Origin: Lachnospiraceae bacterium UBA938
Lineage (GTDB): Bacteria; Bacillota; Clostridia; Lachnospirales; Lachnospiraceae
Reading direction: 5' to 3'
NCBI GenBank assembly: GCA_002293475.1
Contig: DBDG01000046.1
Coordinates: forward strand, 1-64,000
Length of the DNA stretch: 64,000 nt
Below are positions 53,696-61,987 of the stretch, one piece after another. The first letter of the stretch is position 1. Every line of letters starts with the position of its first letter. Made by a program: the position numbers and the translations under genes. The notes under the pieces were generated by a model that saw nothing but the letters and a program-made list of their open reading frames with translations, was not told the origin of the DNA and ran no database searches.

Positions 53696-56257
53696 TTAGT
53701 AACCAAGCTCTTTTTTAATATATTCATGGATTCTAACGCCACAGCTCCCGTCCGCATTAGCGAAAATATCAGCAATATCGCTAGGTACAGTACTATAATC
53801 TGCTTTTTCTGTCACCAAACGTTCCAAAAAAAGCTTTAATGTCAGTACGATATTCTCTTCATAACGAAAAGATTTTGCCCTGTCTTCATGAGGATCCCAC
53901 AGCAGCGGCCGATCCATTGCTTCCTTATAATCGTCAGCCGATATCATGAGCGGAATGGCTTTCAGCGACTCCGCCCTGACATCTATGACCTGCAACACGT
54001 TCTCATAATAGGAATATGCATAGACGGCATCATCCCTCAGTCTGGCGCAGGTATATTTATTAGTGCTTTTTTTATGGCCGCTTTCATTCCCCCCCAGCTT
54101 GCGAAAACAGGTAATCTGATCACTCACCACATTGATCTTCAGGATCATATTAGACTGCCCGGGAAATACTAATATATGCTCCCCGGCAACGACGGGATCA
54201 ACGTAATCCACATTTTTGCCATGCTGATAACCTTCGGGAAAATGATCCAGAACTTTGGTTTTACCGGTTCTTTCATTCCACTTAACAATATTGCCTTTCA
54301 ACGGAAATAACCAATAATCCTCGCCGACACGGACAAGGTATTCATATTTATTTTCGGCATCACCAACCCGGTAAAAGGTATATTTATCAGTACCTGTATG
54401 ATATTTTACGACAAGGTTCGCAACCCCGCACGGAAGCATCAGGGTCTCTTCATTTATAACAGCGCCCCGGCCAAAATATTTTTCATGGCCTTTATCTTTG
54501 TAGCCGTCCAGTTCTATGCATATTTTATTATTTTCTTCCATGTCGCCGGATATCGGATCATATTGCAGAATAGCCGGATAATAAGCCGGAATAAAATAAA
54601 GCTTTTGACGGCAGCAATAGGCCGCCCGGAATTTATATTCCCTTTCAAGGCCCGCTGACTTTGGGAGGGGGATTTTATCCCCATTATCATATTGGTTATA
54701 TTTGCTATTCTGGCTATATTCGCTATTCTGGCCATACTGGCTAATATTATGCCTGATAATATGTTTACCATTGTGTGGGGCTATTATCACCTCATCACCA
54801 TAAAGCGACACCGAATCGGTGAGCAGAAACTCATATGACTCTCTTTCACGGATATCTAAAACCCGCTCAAGCTTCTGCGTCTTTAAATCAAGATGGTATA
54901 AATAGTTGGGAAACATCGAAATCAGCCAGACATCATGACCCTGAACCACAAGATCCTGCACCGCCAGTCCAAATTCATCGCCCTCAATGTCAGCCCGGGT
55001 AAAATTGGTGTTCTGAAACAGGATCGGCTTACCTGTTACCCGATACATGCTGGCCACTGAACTATAATCCCCATAATAAGCATCCGAACAGGCCAGTGCC
55101 TGATGCAGATCCCCTGTTTCATCATAAATACCGTGTCCTGCCTCCTTAAAGCCGGTTATAATGTCATTGTACTCCTTCCAGATATCAGGGTGCATAGACT
55201 TAATCGTATCCTTGCTTAAAGGATGGGGCCGCCACCAGAGCGCCACATCATCACGCTCCGCAAATACCGCTATAACATCGCGCAGTTTTGCCAGTAAATA
55301 ACTGTCACCTCTGATAATGTTGAACAGATTAGTATTGTAGAAAACAACCTTCCTTCCGGCTATCCTTTCTTGCCACGATGCTGATAAACTGTACTCCTGC
55401 TTCTTAGCATGGACTATCTTATCAATCTTGGGCGACCCAAGCGCTGCCACCCGGTCTGCTTTTACATATTTAAGATATGATTTTCTGACTCCCTCTGATT
55501 GGACGATGATACGGTCCGCATATTTAACTGCCCTGACGGCAACAAAATCATCAGAAATAGTACCGTCGGTAACAAAATAAGGCACATATACTAGCATATC
55601 TGTGCTTTTTTTCAATTCGTCAGAATAATAACGGGGATGTATGGAAGTGACATAGTTATACTGGTCATAAGGATTATGAATATAGATCACATCAGGTTTT
55701 CTGGCATCCAGCTCATACATATCAAAATGAATCACCGACAAATATTCTGGAAACTTATCACCGTCATAGCACAGCTCCTCGGCCTGTTTATCAGCGTTGC
55801 GATTATAATAGGGCAAGGGAACCACATAGGCGTCACACTGTGGATCATCTTTGGCCGCTTGCCAGATACTTTCCATACTATCCCACATACTGGCATTATA
55901 GGGCATGAAAACAATCTCATATCGATCCGGTGGCAGCTCCGTTAGTATTTTTTTCCTAATTTCGCCGGCCTGCTGCTGAAGCTGCCGGACAATTCCCTTA
56001 CCGCCACCCTCTATCGTCTCTGTGCTGACCAAGTAAAGCAGGTGGCAATATTCTTCCAGCTGTGCTACCGTTTTAGTTCCTTTTCCAGCCAGCTCTTCAA
56101 TCAGATTGCCCATCTGTATGGCTACTTCCTGACAGTCAGCCAGTAAATTAATTAATGTACTGTTATCTTGCTTATTTAACAAACTCTTAATCTCGGCATT
56201 AGCCTCATCAACCGTCTGCAATAACTCCAGTAACAGAACTTGATGATATTTACGCAT
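53696..56257 (-). CDS. TagF-like CDP-glycerol glycerophosphotransferase fused to a propeller-like domain
   Basis: An 853-residue protein. Residues 1-100 are helical. About 100-430 form a CDP-glycerol glycerophosphotransferase-like GT-B domain (VIYIHNPYDQYN, WWRPHPLSKDT, YYGDYSSVASMYRVTGKP). From about 440, seven repeats of the form (D/E)xxhhhPxxxxxhhxhDxxTxxhE suggest a seven-bladed propeller. A Tyr/Asn/Gln-rich insert (near 520) separates two of the blades. It starts 8 nt inside the preceding gene end. It probably adds phosphoglycerol to the glycan. No membrane segment is visible. Confidence 0.8.
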   Translation of the reverse strand: MRKYHQVLLLELLQTVDEANAEIKSLLNKQDNSTLINLLADCQEVAIQMGNLIEELAGKGTKTVAQLEEYCHLLYLVSTETIEGGGKGIVRQLQQQAGEIRKKILTELPPDRYEIVFMPYNASMWDSMESIWQAAKDDPQCDAYVVPLPYYNRNADKQAEELCYDGDKFPEYLSVIHFDMYELDARKPDVIYIHNPYDQYNYVTSIHPRYYSDELKKSTDMLVYVPYFVTDGTISDDFVAVRAVKYADRIIVQSEGVRKSYLKYVKADRVAALGSPKIDKIVHAKKQEYSLSASWQERIAGRKVVFYNTNLFNIIRGDSYLLAKLRDVIAVFAERDDVALWWRPHPLSKDTIKSMHPDIWKEYNDIITGFKEAGHGIYDETGDLHQALACSDAYYGDYSSVASMYRVTGKPILFQNTNFTRADIEGDEFGLAVQDLVVQGHDVWLISMFPNYLYHLDLKTQKLERVLDIRERESYEFLLTDSVSLYGDEVIIAPHNGKHIIRHNISQYGQNSEYSQNSKYNQYDNGDKIPLPKSAGLEREYKFRAAYCCRQKLYFIPAYYPAILQYDPISGDMEENNKICIELDGYKDKGHEKYFGRGAVINEETLMLPCGVANLVVKYHTGTDKYTFYRVGDAENKYEYLVRVGEDYWLFPLKGNIVKWNERTGKTKVLDHFPEGYQHGKNVDYVDPVVAGEHILVFPGQSNMILKINVVSDQITCFRKLGGNESGHKKSTNKYTCARLRDDAVYAYSYYENVLQVIDVRAESLKAIPLMISADDYKEAMDRPLLWDPHEDRAKSFRYEENIVLTLKLFLERLVTEKADYSTVPSDIADIFANADGSCGVRIHEYIKKELGY

Positions 56258-58184
56258 AACTATCTTCCTCTGCTTCCTCTCCGAAACGCTCCTTCAGATA
56301 ATCCAATGTGCTGGCCGGAACCATCTGTGCGATGTTTTCAAAGTCTTTCCTTTCCAGAAGCTGCCGTACTCGTGATGCACTGATCGGATTGCCGTCCGCA
56401 GACTGTCTACGCGGTATGATAATAACTGAGATACCATAATCAGGCAATACGTCACGCATAGCTTGATTATACTGGTTCGTTATCGGATCAAGTGGCTCCT
56501 CCCCGACAAAACGCTTCGTTATATTCAGTGCCGGAGCAATATCATGGGCAAATATTCTGATATCTTGGCTGGCATCAATACACACGTCCGGTTTTGTGTC
56601 CTTTATAAAATATTCCGGAAAAGTAATGGATGAAATAATAAAGTTTCCACTGGGCAGAACCTTCACATTCGCGTACTCGGACACGCCGTTTTCGACTAGC
56701 CGCAATCGATCAGCGAACGGAAAGAAGGACTTATCTTCTTCGACAACAAAAATATACAAATAGTCACACTGTTTTAAGGCTTCTTCCACCAGAAACTTAT
56801 GACCCAATGTGAAGGGATTACAATTCATGACAAGACCGCCAATCTCTCCGCTCTCCGCTATCCTTTCCGCGTGGAGATATGAGATATAATCGTTCAGCAC
56901 CGGAGCTTCCTGCCCGACCTCATTCCCTGATTGCCCGATCCGTCCACCCCGTCCGATCCGTCCGCTCTGTCCACTCCGTCTGTTCAGCCTGATATCCTTC
57001 AAAAACACATCTTTTAAGTCTGACCTTCGCTTCATCAATGTATCTTCCGGAAGCGATAGGAGCGAATAAATCCTTTCAGTCATTAATCGGTAGCCGCGAT
57101 GATTCATATGGCAATAATCAAAGAATATTTCCCCAAGCCCATGATTACTGGCGAATACTTCATTGATACTGCTGTCAAGATACCCATAGTTAAGAAATAC
57201 CCTCAATCCTTTCAGATTGTGGGTAATGACTATTACAATATCTCCCGCCTGTAATCTGCTCTGCGGAATCTGTTTCATCGAATCTGGAAAATCACCCCAG
57301 TTGGAATGATTAAGCACCCGATATGTCTTGCCGTCAAGAGGCGAATCCTGTAGCTTATGCTGTAGCTGACTTGCTATTGTATATTTATCCTCAGTAAAAG
57401 CTCCGACGGCAATACAATTCCCATAGAAATGAACCGTGTTTTGATATTCCTGGGGGTTACCTACAGTATAACGCATGTTATTAATAACATTAAAATACTC
57501 ACTTTCTATATTACATAAGTACTTTACCCCATTGATAACTTCCGCGTTACTGCCGTCTACATGGTACACGCCTTTTATATATTCTTTGCTACATTCCGGT
57601 AAGTCATCATAATAAGACCATAACAGCTGCACGTCTGCCCCGTCAGGTCTTATATAATCCGTCCAAGAAGCCTTATGCGCCACTAACCGCTTCTCGGTAG
57701 GCGTAAGATTTTGCTTGCATCCTAGTGGATTATCCAGATCAAAGAGTATCAGCCGGGCTCCCGCTGATTCAATATGCTCAGTTGCTTCAAATAAACAACG
57801 CAGGTCATCAATATCCACAATCAAATCATATAATGACAAGATCGGACAGCTTACCCGCTGCGCAAGCATCTCGCGAATACCCGCATAATCAACCGGCGTT
57901 ACAATAACCGCATCAAGGCTGCCATCCTGTTTTGCGATCTCCTCCGGCAGCAAAATATCAACGTCATAATCTATGCTTATTGCTGCATTACGGTCGATCA
58001 CACATTTGACGGTAATATCCGTTGACTGCAGATTTTCATACAGGAGCTCACCCAGCATGCCCATACCATAAATAGCTATGCGGTGAAATCCAAGATTTTT
58101 CAATATTGCGCTGAGATCGATATAATTACAATATCTTAGCCATTTACATACTATATCCAATTGATGGTTTCGGGGCTTTCGCAT
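56250..58184 (-). CDS. Three-module protein: Rossmann, SGNH-like and CitC-like nucleotidyltransferase
   Basis: A 644-residue protein. Residues 1-125 are a Rossmann module (HRIAIYGMGMLGELLYEN). About 240-375 is SGNH-like: YGNCIAVGAFTEDKYTIASQ, with Cys in place of the usual Ser, and DYCHMNHRGYRLM holding the Asp-x-x-His. A Gly/Ser/Arg-rich linker (about 405-420) leads to a nucleotidyltransferase like the C-terminal part of citrate lyase ligase CitC (MNCNPFTLGHKFLVEEAL; ISASRVRQLLE). No citrate lyase genes are near. It is the first gene before TagF-like and TagD. Substrate is unknown. Confidence 0.8.
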   Translation of the reverse strand: MRKPRNHQLDIVCKWLRYCNYIDLSAILKNLGFHRIAIYGMGMLGELLYENLQSTDITVKCVIDRNAAISIDYDVDILLPEEIAKQDGSLDAVIVTPVDYAGIREMLAQRVSCPILSLYDLIVDIDDLRCLFEATEHIESAGARLILFDLDNPLGCKQNLTPTEKRLVAHKASWTDYIRPDGADVQLLWSYYDDLPECSKEYIKGVYHVDGSNAEVINGVKYLCNIESEYFNVINNMRYTVGNPQEYQNTVHFYGNCIAVGAFTEDKYTIASQLQHKLQDSPLDGKTYRVLNHSNWGDFPDSMKQIPQSRLQAGDIVIVITHNLKGLRVFLNYGYLDSSINEVFASNHGLGEIFFDYCHMNHRGYRLMTERIYSLLSLPEDTLMKRRSDLKDVFLKDIRLNRRSGQSGRIGRGGRIGQSGNEVGQEAPVLNDYISYLHAERIAESGEIGGLVMNCNPFTLGHKFLVEEALKQCDYLYIFVVEEDKSFFPFADRLRLVENGVSEYANVKVLPSGNFIISSITFPEYFIKDTKPDVCIDASQDIRIFAHDIAPALNITKRFVGEEPLDPITNQYNQAMRDVLPDYGISVIIIPRRQSADGNPISASRVRQLLERKDFENIAQMVPASTLDYLKERFGEEAEEDSYA

Positions 58185-58239
58185 CTTACAACATCCTTTT
58201 CCTATCGTGATACTGACACTGCTCGCTTAATATATCGGA

Positions 58240-58268
58240 ATTATACTTTAAGGATTCATTTTTGTCAA
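58240..58268 (-). promoter_or_regulatory. Consensus promoter of the CitC-like/TagF-like/TagD operon
   Basis: Minus strand TTGACA (58263-58268) and TATAAT (58240-58245), spacer 17 nt, a perfect consensus 56 nt before the ATG at 58184. The operon should be well expressed in growing cells unless repressed. Confidence 0.88.
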
Positions 58269-58288
58269 TTTATAGTGCTGTTAAAAGA

Positions 58289-58317
58289 GAATCGGGCGCA
58301 ACTGCAGCGCCCGATTC
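58289..58317 (-). terminator. Terminator of the secreted protein gene
   Basis: A perfect 11-bp stem GAATCGGGCGC/GCGCCCGATTC (58289-58299 and 58307-58317) with a 7-nt loop, followed on the minus strand by TCTCTTTTAAC. It separates the secreted protein gene (ending at 58356) from the glycan operon promoter. Confidence 0.8.
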
Positions 58318-58355
58318 ATTGATTTAATTACTAGAATATACTGACAATGTAACTG

Positions 58356-59798
58356 TTAGCTTACGGTTATCGTTGCTGTCGATGTGCTTCCGTCACTGAG
58401 TGTTATTACCACTACCCACTCACCGGCAGAGAGCTTGAAGCCAATCTTTCCTGCATTTGTCCCTGTGCCTACCGCATAGTGTTCATTTAACTTAAGTTTA
58501 TAGGTTCCGCCCATTACTTGGCTAATTGTAATACCTGCATCCAGCGGGAAGTCTACATAAGCCAATGTGCCCTCAGTCATATTATATGTTGCACTCTGGA
58601 ATCCTGTCGGCGGAGTTTCCGGAACTGGTGACGTCCATGTTACACCAGTTACTTCTTTCAAACCGTAAGCGCCGTCAACATCCGGAAGTGCCAGATCAGC
58701 TGCGGAGGCTTCGTCAACACTGAATACCGCCGAAACACCAACCGTCTTGGTTGCAGCAGCAGCTACTTCTTCATCACCTTCAACAGCCGTAGGGGTAATC
58801 TCAACGGCTCCGCCGGCAGCAGTACCCATATTACCGCCAGATTTGCCCAGAGCATCAGGACCAGATTCGCCAGGTGCGCCGGCGGTCTTAGCCGTAGCGA
58901 CAAGGTCTGTACCATCAAGTTCCCAAGTAAAGCTAGCAGCAGCGCCAGTGCTGGCGGCATTCAAAGCTTCCGTAAGCTTTTCTGCGGCATTAGCTGCCGT
59001 AACGCTGTCAGCGCCTTCTGTAACCGTAATGCCGGCCACCGTTAACGTTTCGCCAGTGCCTAATTTGGTTGCTACTTCGGAGAGATCATATGTATAAACA
59101 CTCTCGGTTGCCGCTGATCCGCCCGATACTTTGAAATCTGAGTAATCAGCTACTTTGTTACAAGCTCCGTCAAACAGAAGCGCTGTGCCATTTCCGCTGT
59201 CAGCCGTCAATACAAATGTCTTTGAACCGCTTGTATCAACTACTTTATAATCAGCCTCGTCAATAACGAATTTGGGGGTTACTTCTGTCTTGGAAAGTGC
59301 CAGTTCCATGGTTCCTTCAAAATCATCCGTTGCCATGGTTGTGTTATTCAGCGTTGCAGTGGCAGCCTTTACACCAATGTATAATTTGGGATCTGTACCT
59401 GTCTGGGTAGCTTCCGCTGTCGTGGCAAGATCCGTAGCGGCAAGAGAGCCGGTAACCGAAAGCGTAACGGAAAGCGTAACCGGAACAGAGCTTTCATTGA
59501 GAACTACGGGAACATAATCCACGAATTTGATTTTACCGGCATACTCATCCAGTTCAGCCAGAGTGGCACTTGTATCAGCTTCTACTCCCAATATACCCTT
59601 GGGGTCAATCTTGAAATTCAATGCGCTGCTGGTCGGCAGCGTTACCTGTAATACTCTCGTATCAAGGTCTACGTTTTCACCATCGCCGCTAACTGTAGAA
59701 TCATTAGGGAAAGTGCCTTCAGCAAGTGCTGTCATCCCCATGGAAAGAGTCATGACGCCGGCCAAGATAAGAGCCAGTAATTTTTTTGATTTTAACAT
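58356..59798 (-). CDS. Secreted protein of unknown function with shared N-terminal domain
   Basis: A 480-residue secreted protein. It has a signal peptide (basic MLKSKKLL, hydrophobic core, cleavage after MTALAEG-like Ala) and then VDLDTRVLQVTLPTSSALNFKIDPKGIL, a stretch shared with the protein at 60897. The rest is rich in Ala, Thr, Gly and Val with the pattern of beta-sandwich surface proteins. No sortase motif or membrane anchor is seen at the C-terminus (ends TATITVS). The start is the ATG at 59798 with AGGAG. It is 62 nt after the membrane protein gene, in the same unit. Confidence 0.75.
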   Translation of the reverse strand: MLKSKKLLALILAGVMTLSMGMTALAEGTFPNDSTVSGDGENVDLDTRVLQVTLPTSSALNFKIDPKGILGVEADTSATLAELDEYAGKIKFVDYVPVVLNESSVPVTLSVTLSVTGSLAATDLATTAEATQTGTDPKLYIGVKAATATLNNTTMATDDFEGTMELALSKTEVTPKFVIDEADYKVVDTSGSKTFVLTADSGNGTALLFDGACNKVADYSDFKVSGGSAATESVYTYDLSEVATKLGTGETLTVAGITVTEGADSVTAANAAEKLTEALNAASTGAAASFTWELDGTDLVATAKTAGAPGESGPDALGKSGGNMGTAAGGAVEITPTAVEGDEEVAAAATKTVGVSAVFSVDEASAADLALPDVDGAYGLKEVTGVTWTSPVPETPPTGFQSATYNMTEGTLAYVDFPLDAGITISQVMGGTYKLKLNEHYAVGTGTNAGKIGFKLSAGEWVVVITLSDGSTSTATITVS

Positions 59799-59860
59799 TT
59801 TTGTTCTCCTTTTCATTTAAAATTTGACATCCGTTTCAAATTGTTAATGTTGTTAATGCA

Positions 59861-60454
59861 TCATTCCAGAATATTCAGTGTTACTGCCACCGAAAGCTCT
59901 GAAACGTCATTATTATTTTCGTCCACCAGATGATAGGTGACGATTGCCGGATATTCACCGGCAGGAACTTCCTCGGCAAGAGCAAAGTTTTCCAGCTTGT
60001 TGCCGGCAGGTATGAATGGCGAAGAATAAATCAGCTCATTGGTATCTTGCAGGATCAGGTCGAAATAAACCGTAACTCCGTTCCTTTCAATGTTTTCCAC
60101 CATAGCGTTCTCGGAAGGAACATCCCATCTTTCAAAGACCCAGTCAAAGTTCATCTTGGCGGTATACTGATTATATTTCGGATCAACCGCATTCAGTTCT
60201 TCCAAGGCTTCTTCGACATTCTCCTCTGTGATTACCGTTCCTCGCCCCACACTTTCTTCTTCGACCGATGGTGCTGCTGCCTGTGGTTCAGGCTCGTCCT
60301 TCCTTGTAAGTACTACGATCAGTATGACGCCGACAGCAATCAGTAAGACCAATAAAATACCTACAAGAATAATCATGGGATTGACTTTTCTTTTCTGCAT
60401 CACCTCTTTCCCTTCATTGTTATTTTCTTTACCTGTGTTTGCCACTTTCTGCAT
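59861..60454 (-). CDS. Single-pass membrane protein with extracellular beta-rich domain
   Basis: A 197-residue protein. The cytoplasmic N-terminus is about 28 residues, a membrane segment follows (IILVGILLVLLIAVGVILIVV), then an acidic linker and a domain of about 130 residues (NFDWVFERWDVPSENAMVENIE, VPAGEYPAIVTYHLVDEN). The start is given as the ATG at 60454 with AAGGAG; a second ATG at 60400 also has a GAGGTG site and is possible. The function is unknown. It is first in the unit with the secreted protein gene. Confidence 0.75.
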   Translation of the reverse strand: MQKVANTGKENNNEGKEVMQKRKVNPMIILVGILLVLLIAVGVILIVVLTRKDEPEPQAAAPSVEEESVGRGTVITEENVEEALEELNAVDPKYNQYTAKMNFDWVFERWDVPSENAMVENIERNGVTVYFDLILQDTNELIYSSPFIPAGNKLENFALAEEVPAGEYPAIVTYHLVDENNNDVSELSVAVTLNILE

Positions 60455-60704
60455 CACTCTCCTTCTTAATGTAGCTCTACATACCCCGGGCTTCATTAAA
60501 GGCTTCCATTTATAAATCCCTTATACCGGCAGACCATATTGCTCATCTTACCGTTATGAAAGCTTGTACATGTAATGACTCGCTATGTATATCGGTCGAT
60601 TTACTATGGAACTTAATACCATGCTGATAATAAATTCATGAATATTTTATGGTATTAATAATTATTATTAACATGATTAACGCAAATAGCATCATTAATG
60701 CCTA

Positions 60705-60733
60705 ATTATAACACAACAATTATAAATTTGTAA
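60705..60733 (-). promoter_or_regulatory. Promoter of the membrane protein/secreted protein unit
   Basis: Minus strand -10 TATAAT (60705-60710) preceded by TGT (extended -10), with TTACAA (60728-60733) 17 nt upstream as a weak -35. Confidence 0.55.
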
Positions 60734-60823
60734 CTGTTTCAAAACATTTTTTTGAATTTTTACTAATTTATTTATCGCAATTGGCATATTGGACATATAT
60801 TTATCGTAATATTCCGGTCTTTA

Positions 60824-60832
60824 TGGTATACT
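60824..60832 (+). promoter_or_regulatory. Extended -10 promoter of the Pro-rich secreted protein gene
   Basis: TG-G-TATACT at 60824-60832 without a clear -35; the ATG at 60897 is 64 nt further with AGGAGGTG upstream. Confidence 0.45.
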
Positions 60833-60896
60833 TTAAATATAGAAAGCAACCGATATATATTCTAGATTATCAGACAATTTTAACAGGAGGTGTCCG

Positions 60897-61904
60897 ATGC
60901 GGATCCGCAGAAACAGTAAAAATAAAACAATGGCCGGAAAAAATATTGCCTTGGCAGTTGTCTTCAGTTTATGCCTTCCTTATACATATACCGTATCCGC
61001 ACAGCCCCCGGTAACCAGCCCGGTTTTAAACGTTTCCTTCCCGACTTCATTAGATTTCTATATAGATTCCCATGACCTGACCGGTAACGGTACCCTCTTC
61101 TCACCGGCATATGAGATCGTTAATTACAGTAGCTTGGATGTAATAATATCTGTCGATTCATTATATTATACCTTACCGGAAGACAGTCAGATCGAAACTT
61201 GTTCTGTACCGCCGGATAAAGATGATGAAAACAGCGAAAGAGCTGTGTTCATGATGTTCCGTCCGGTCAGCCCGGCCGAACTGGACGAAGATGAGGACAA
61301 GCTCATCGGCGGTGAGCCGGACTGGCTGATGTCCCGCCGCGATAATGACTATATTATCTCGGAAGCGTCCGAAGATACCGCTATTAAGATATATCTGGAA
61401 GCGGCTGACTATGATGAGGACGGCAATTTTATCTCTCTAAATGAGCAGAGCACCTTCCGGTTTGCCCTCGTCGGAGATGTCCGGTCAGACAGCAGCGATG
61501 AATGGCAATCCGGTGACATTTCTTTTAAGATCGTTTATTCTTGGGATATTGCCGAACCGGAAGCCTCGGAGGTTCTCACGGAAGAAATGACTACCTTTGA
61601 GGCCGCCTCGCCGGCCCCGTCCGATGATAACCTTGCCACGGCTTCCCCGCTGCCGCCACAAAAGCCGGTCAATTCCCCGTTGCCGTCCAGCCATCCGGTT
61701 ATTTCCCCGCTGCCGTCGTCCCAACCGGTTACGGTACCACCGGCTCCTTCCGCCAGTCCTGACCATGCTACGGCTACCGCATCACCCCTGCCTTCTGCCG
61801 TCCCTGGCGATACAGAAGCACCGGTTCCTTCGGAAACCCCGGCTCCGGCGATACCATCGCCTTCCGAAACCCCGGTTCCTGATGCAGCACCACTGCCTAC
61901 CTAA
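60897..61904 (+). CDS. Secreted protein with proline-rich C-terminus
   Basis: A 335-residue protein with a signal peptide ending near VSAQPP. Its domain starts LNVSFPTSLDFYIDSHDL, similar to the start of the secreted protein at 58356. An acidic middle leads to a C-terminal region of about 100 residues rich in Pro, Ser, Ala and Thr (PSETPAPAIPSPSETPVP). That region looks like a wall-spanning stalk, but no sortase signal follows. The stop at 61902 comes in the middle of the repeats and looks like a frameshift product. Strong AGGAGGTG site. Confidence 0.8.
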   Translation: MRIRRNSKNKTMAGKNIALAVVFSLCLPYTYTVSAQPPVTSPVLNVSFPTSLDFYIDSHDLTGNGTLFSPAYEIVNYSSLDVIISVDSLYYTLPEDSQIETCSVPPDKDDENSERAVFMMFRPVSPAELDEDEDKLIGGEPDWLMSRRDNDYIISEASEDTAIKIYLEAADYDEDGNFISLNEQSTFRFALVGDVRSDSSDEWQSGDISFKIVYSWDIAEPEASEVLTEEMTTFEAASPAPSDDNLATASPLPPQKPVNSPLPSSHPVISPLPSSQPVTVPPAPSASPDHATATASPLPSAVPGDTEAPVPSETPAPAIPSPSETPVPDAAPLPT

Positions 61905-61975
61905 GCTCCGCTCCTAACGCAGCACCGCTGCCAACCTTAAGCCCTGGCTCCTTACGCAGTACCGCTGCCCGGCTT
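61881..61975 (+). repeat. Degenerate repeat across the stop of the Pro-rich gene
   Basis: Three copies of a unit of about 36 bp start at 61881, 61916 and 61953, each encoding an AAPLP-like peptide. The first copy reads CCTACCTAAGC where the second has CCAACCTTAAGC, one T more. That missing T creates the TAA at 61902-61904. With the T restored the frame stays open for about 40 more codons. Confidence 0.7.
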
Positions 61976-61987
61976 ATCGATAGAAGC

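Larger units (their letters stand above)
60455..60896. other. 442-nt divergent gap between two surface-protein units
   Basis: AT-rich, no gene seen. It holds a 10-bp perfect inverted repeat TTAATACCAT/ATGGTATTAA (60613-60622 and 60649-60658) with a palindrome ATTCATGAAT inside the loop, and promoters in both directions. The minus-strand leader is about 245 nt long and contains the inverted repeat, so it can fold. It could regulate both units. Confidence 0.55.

Noticed and set aside
58356..59798. Sortase-anchored protein
   Set aside because: No LPxTG-type motif or hydrophobic C-terminus is present.
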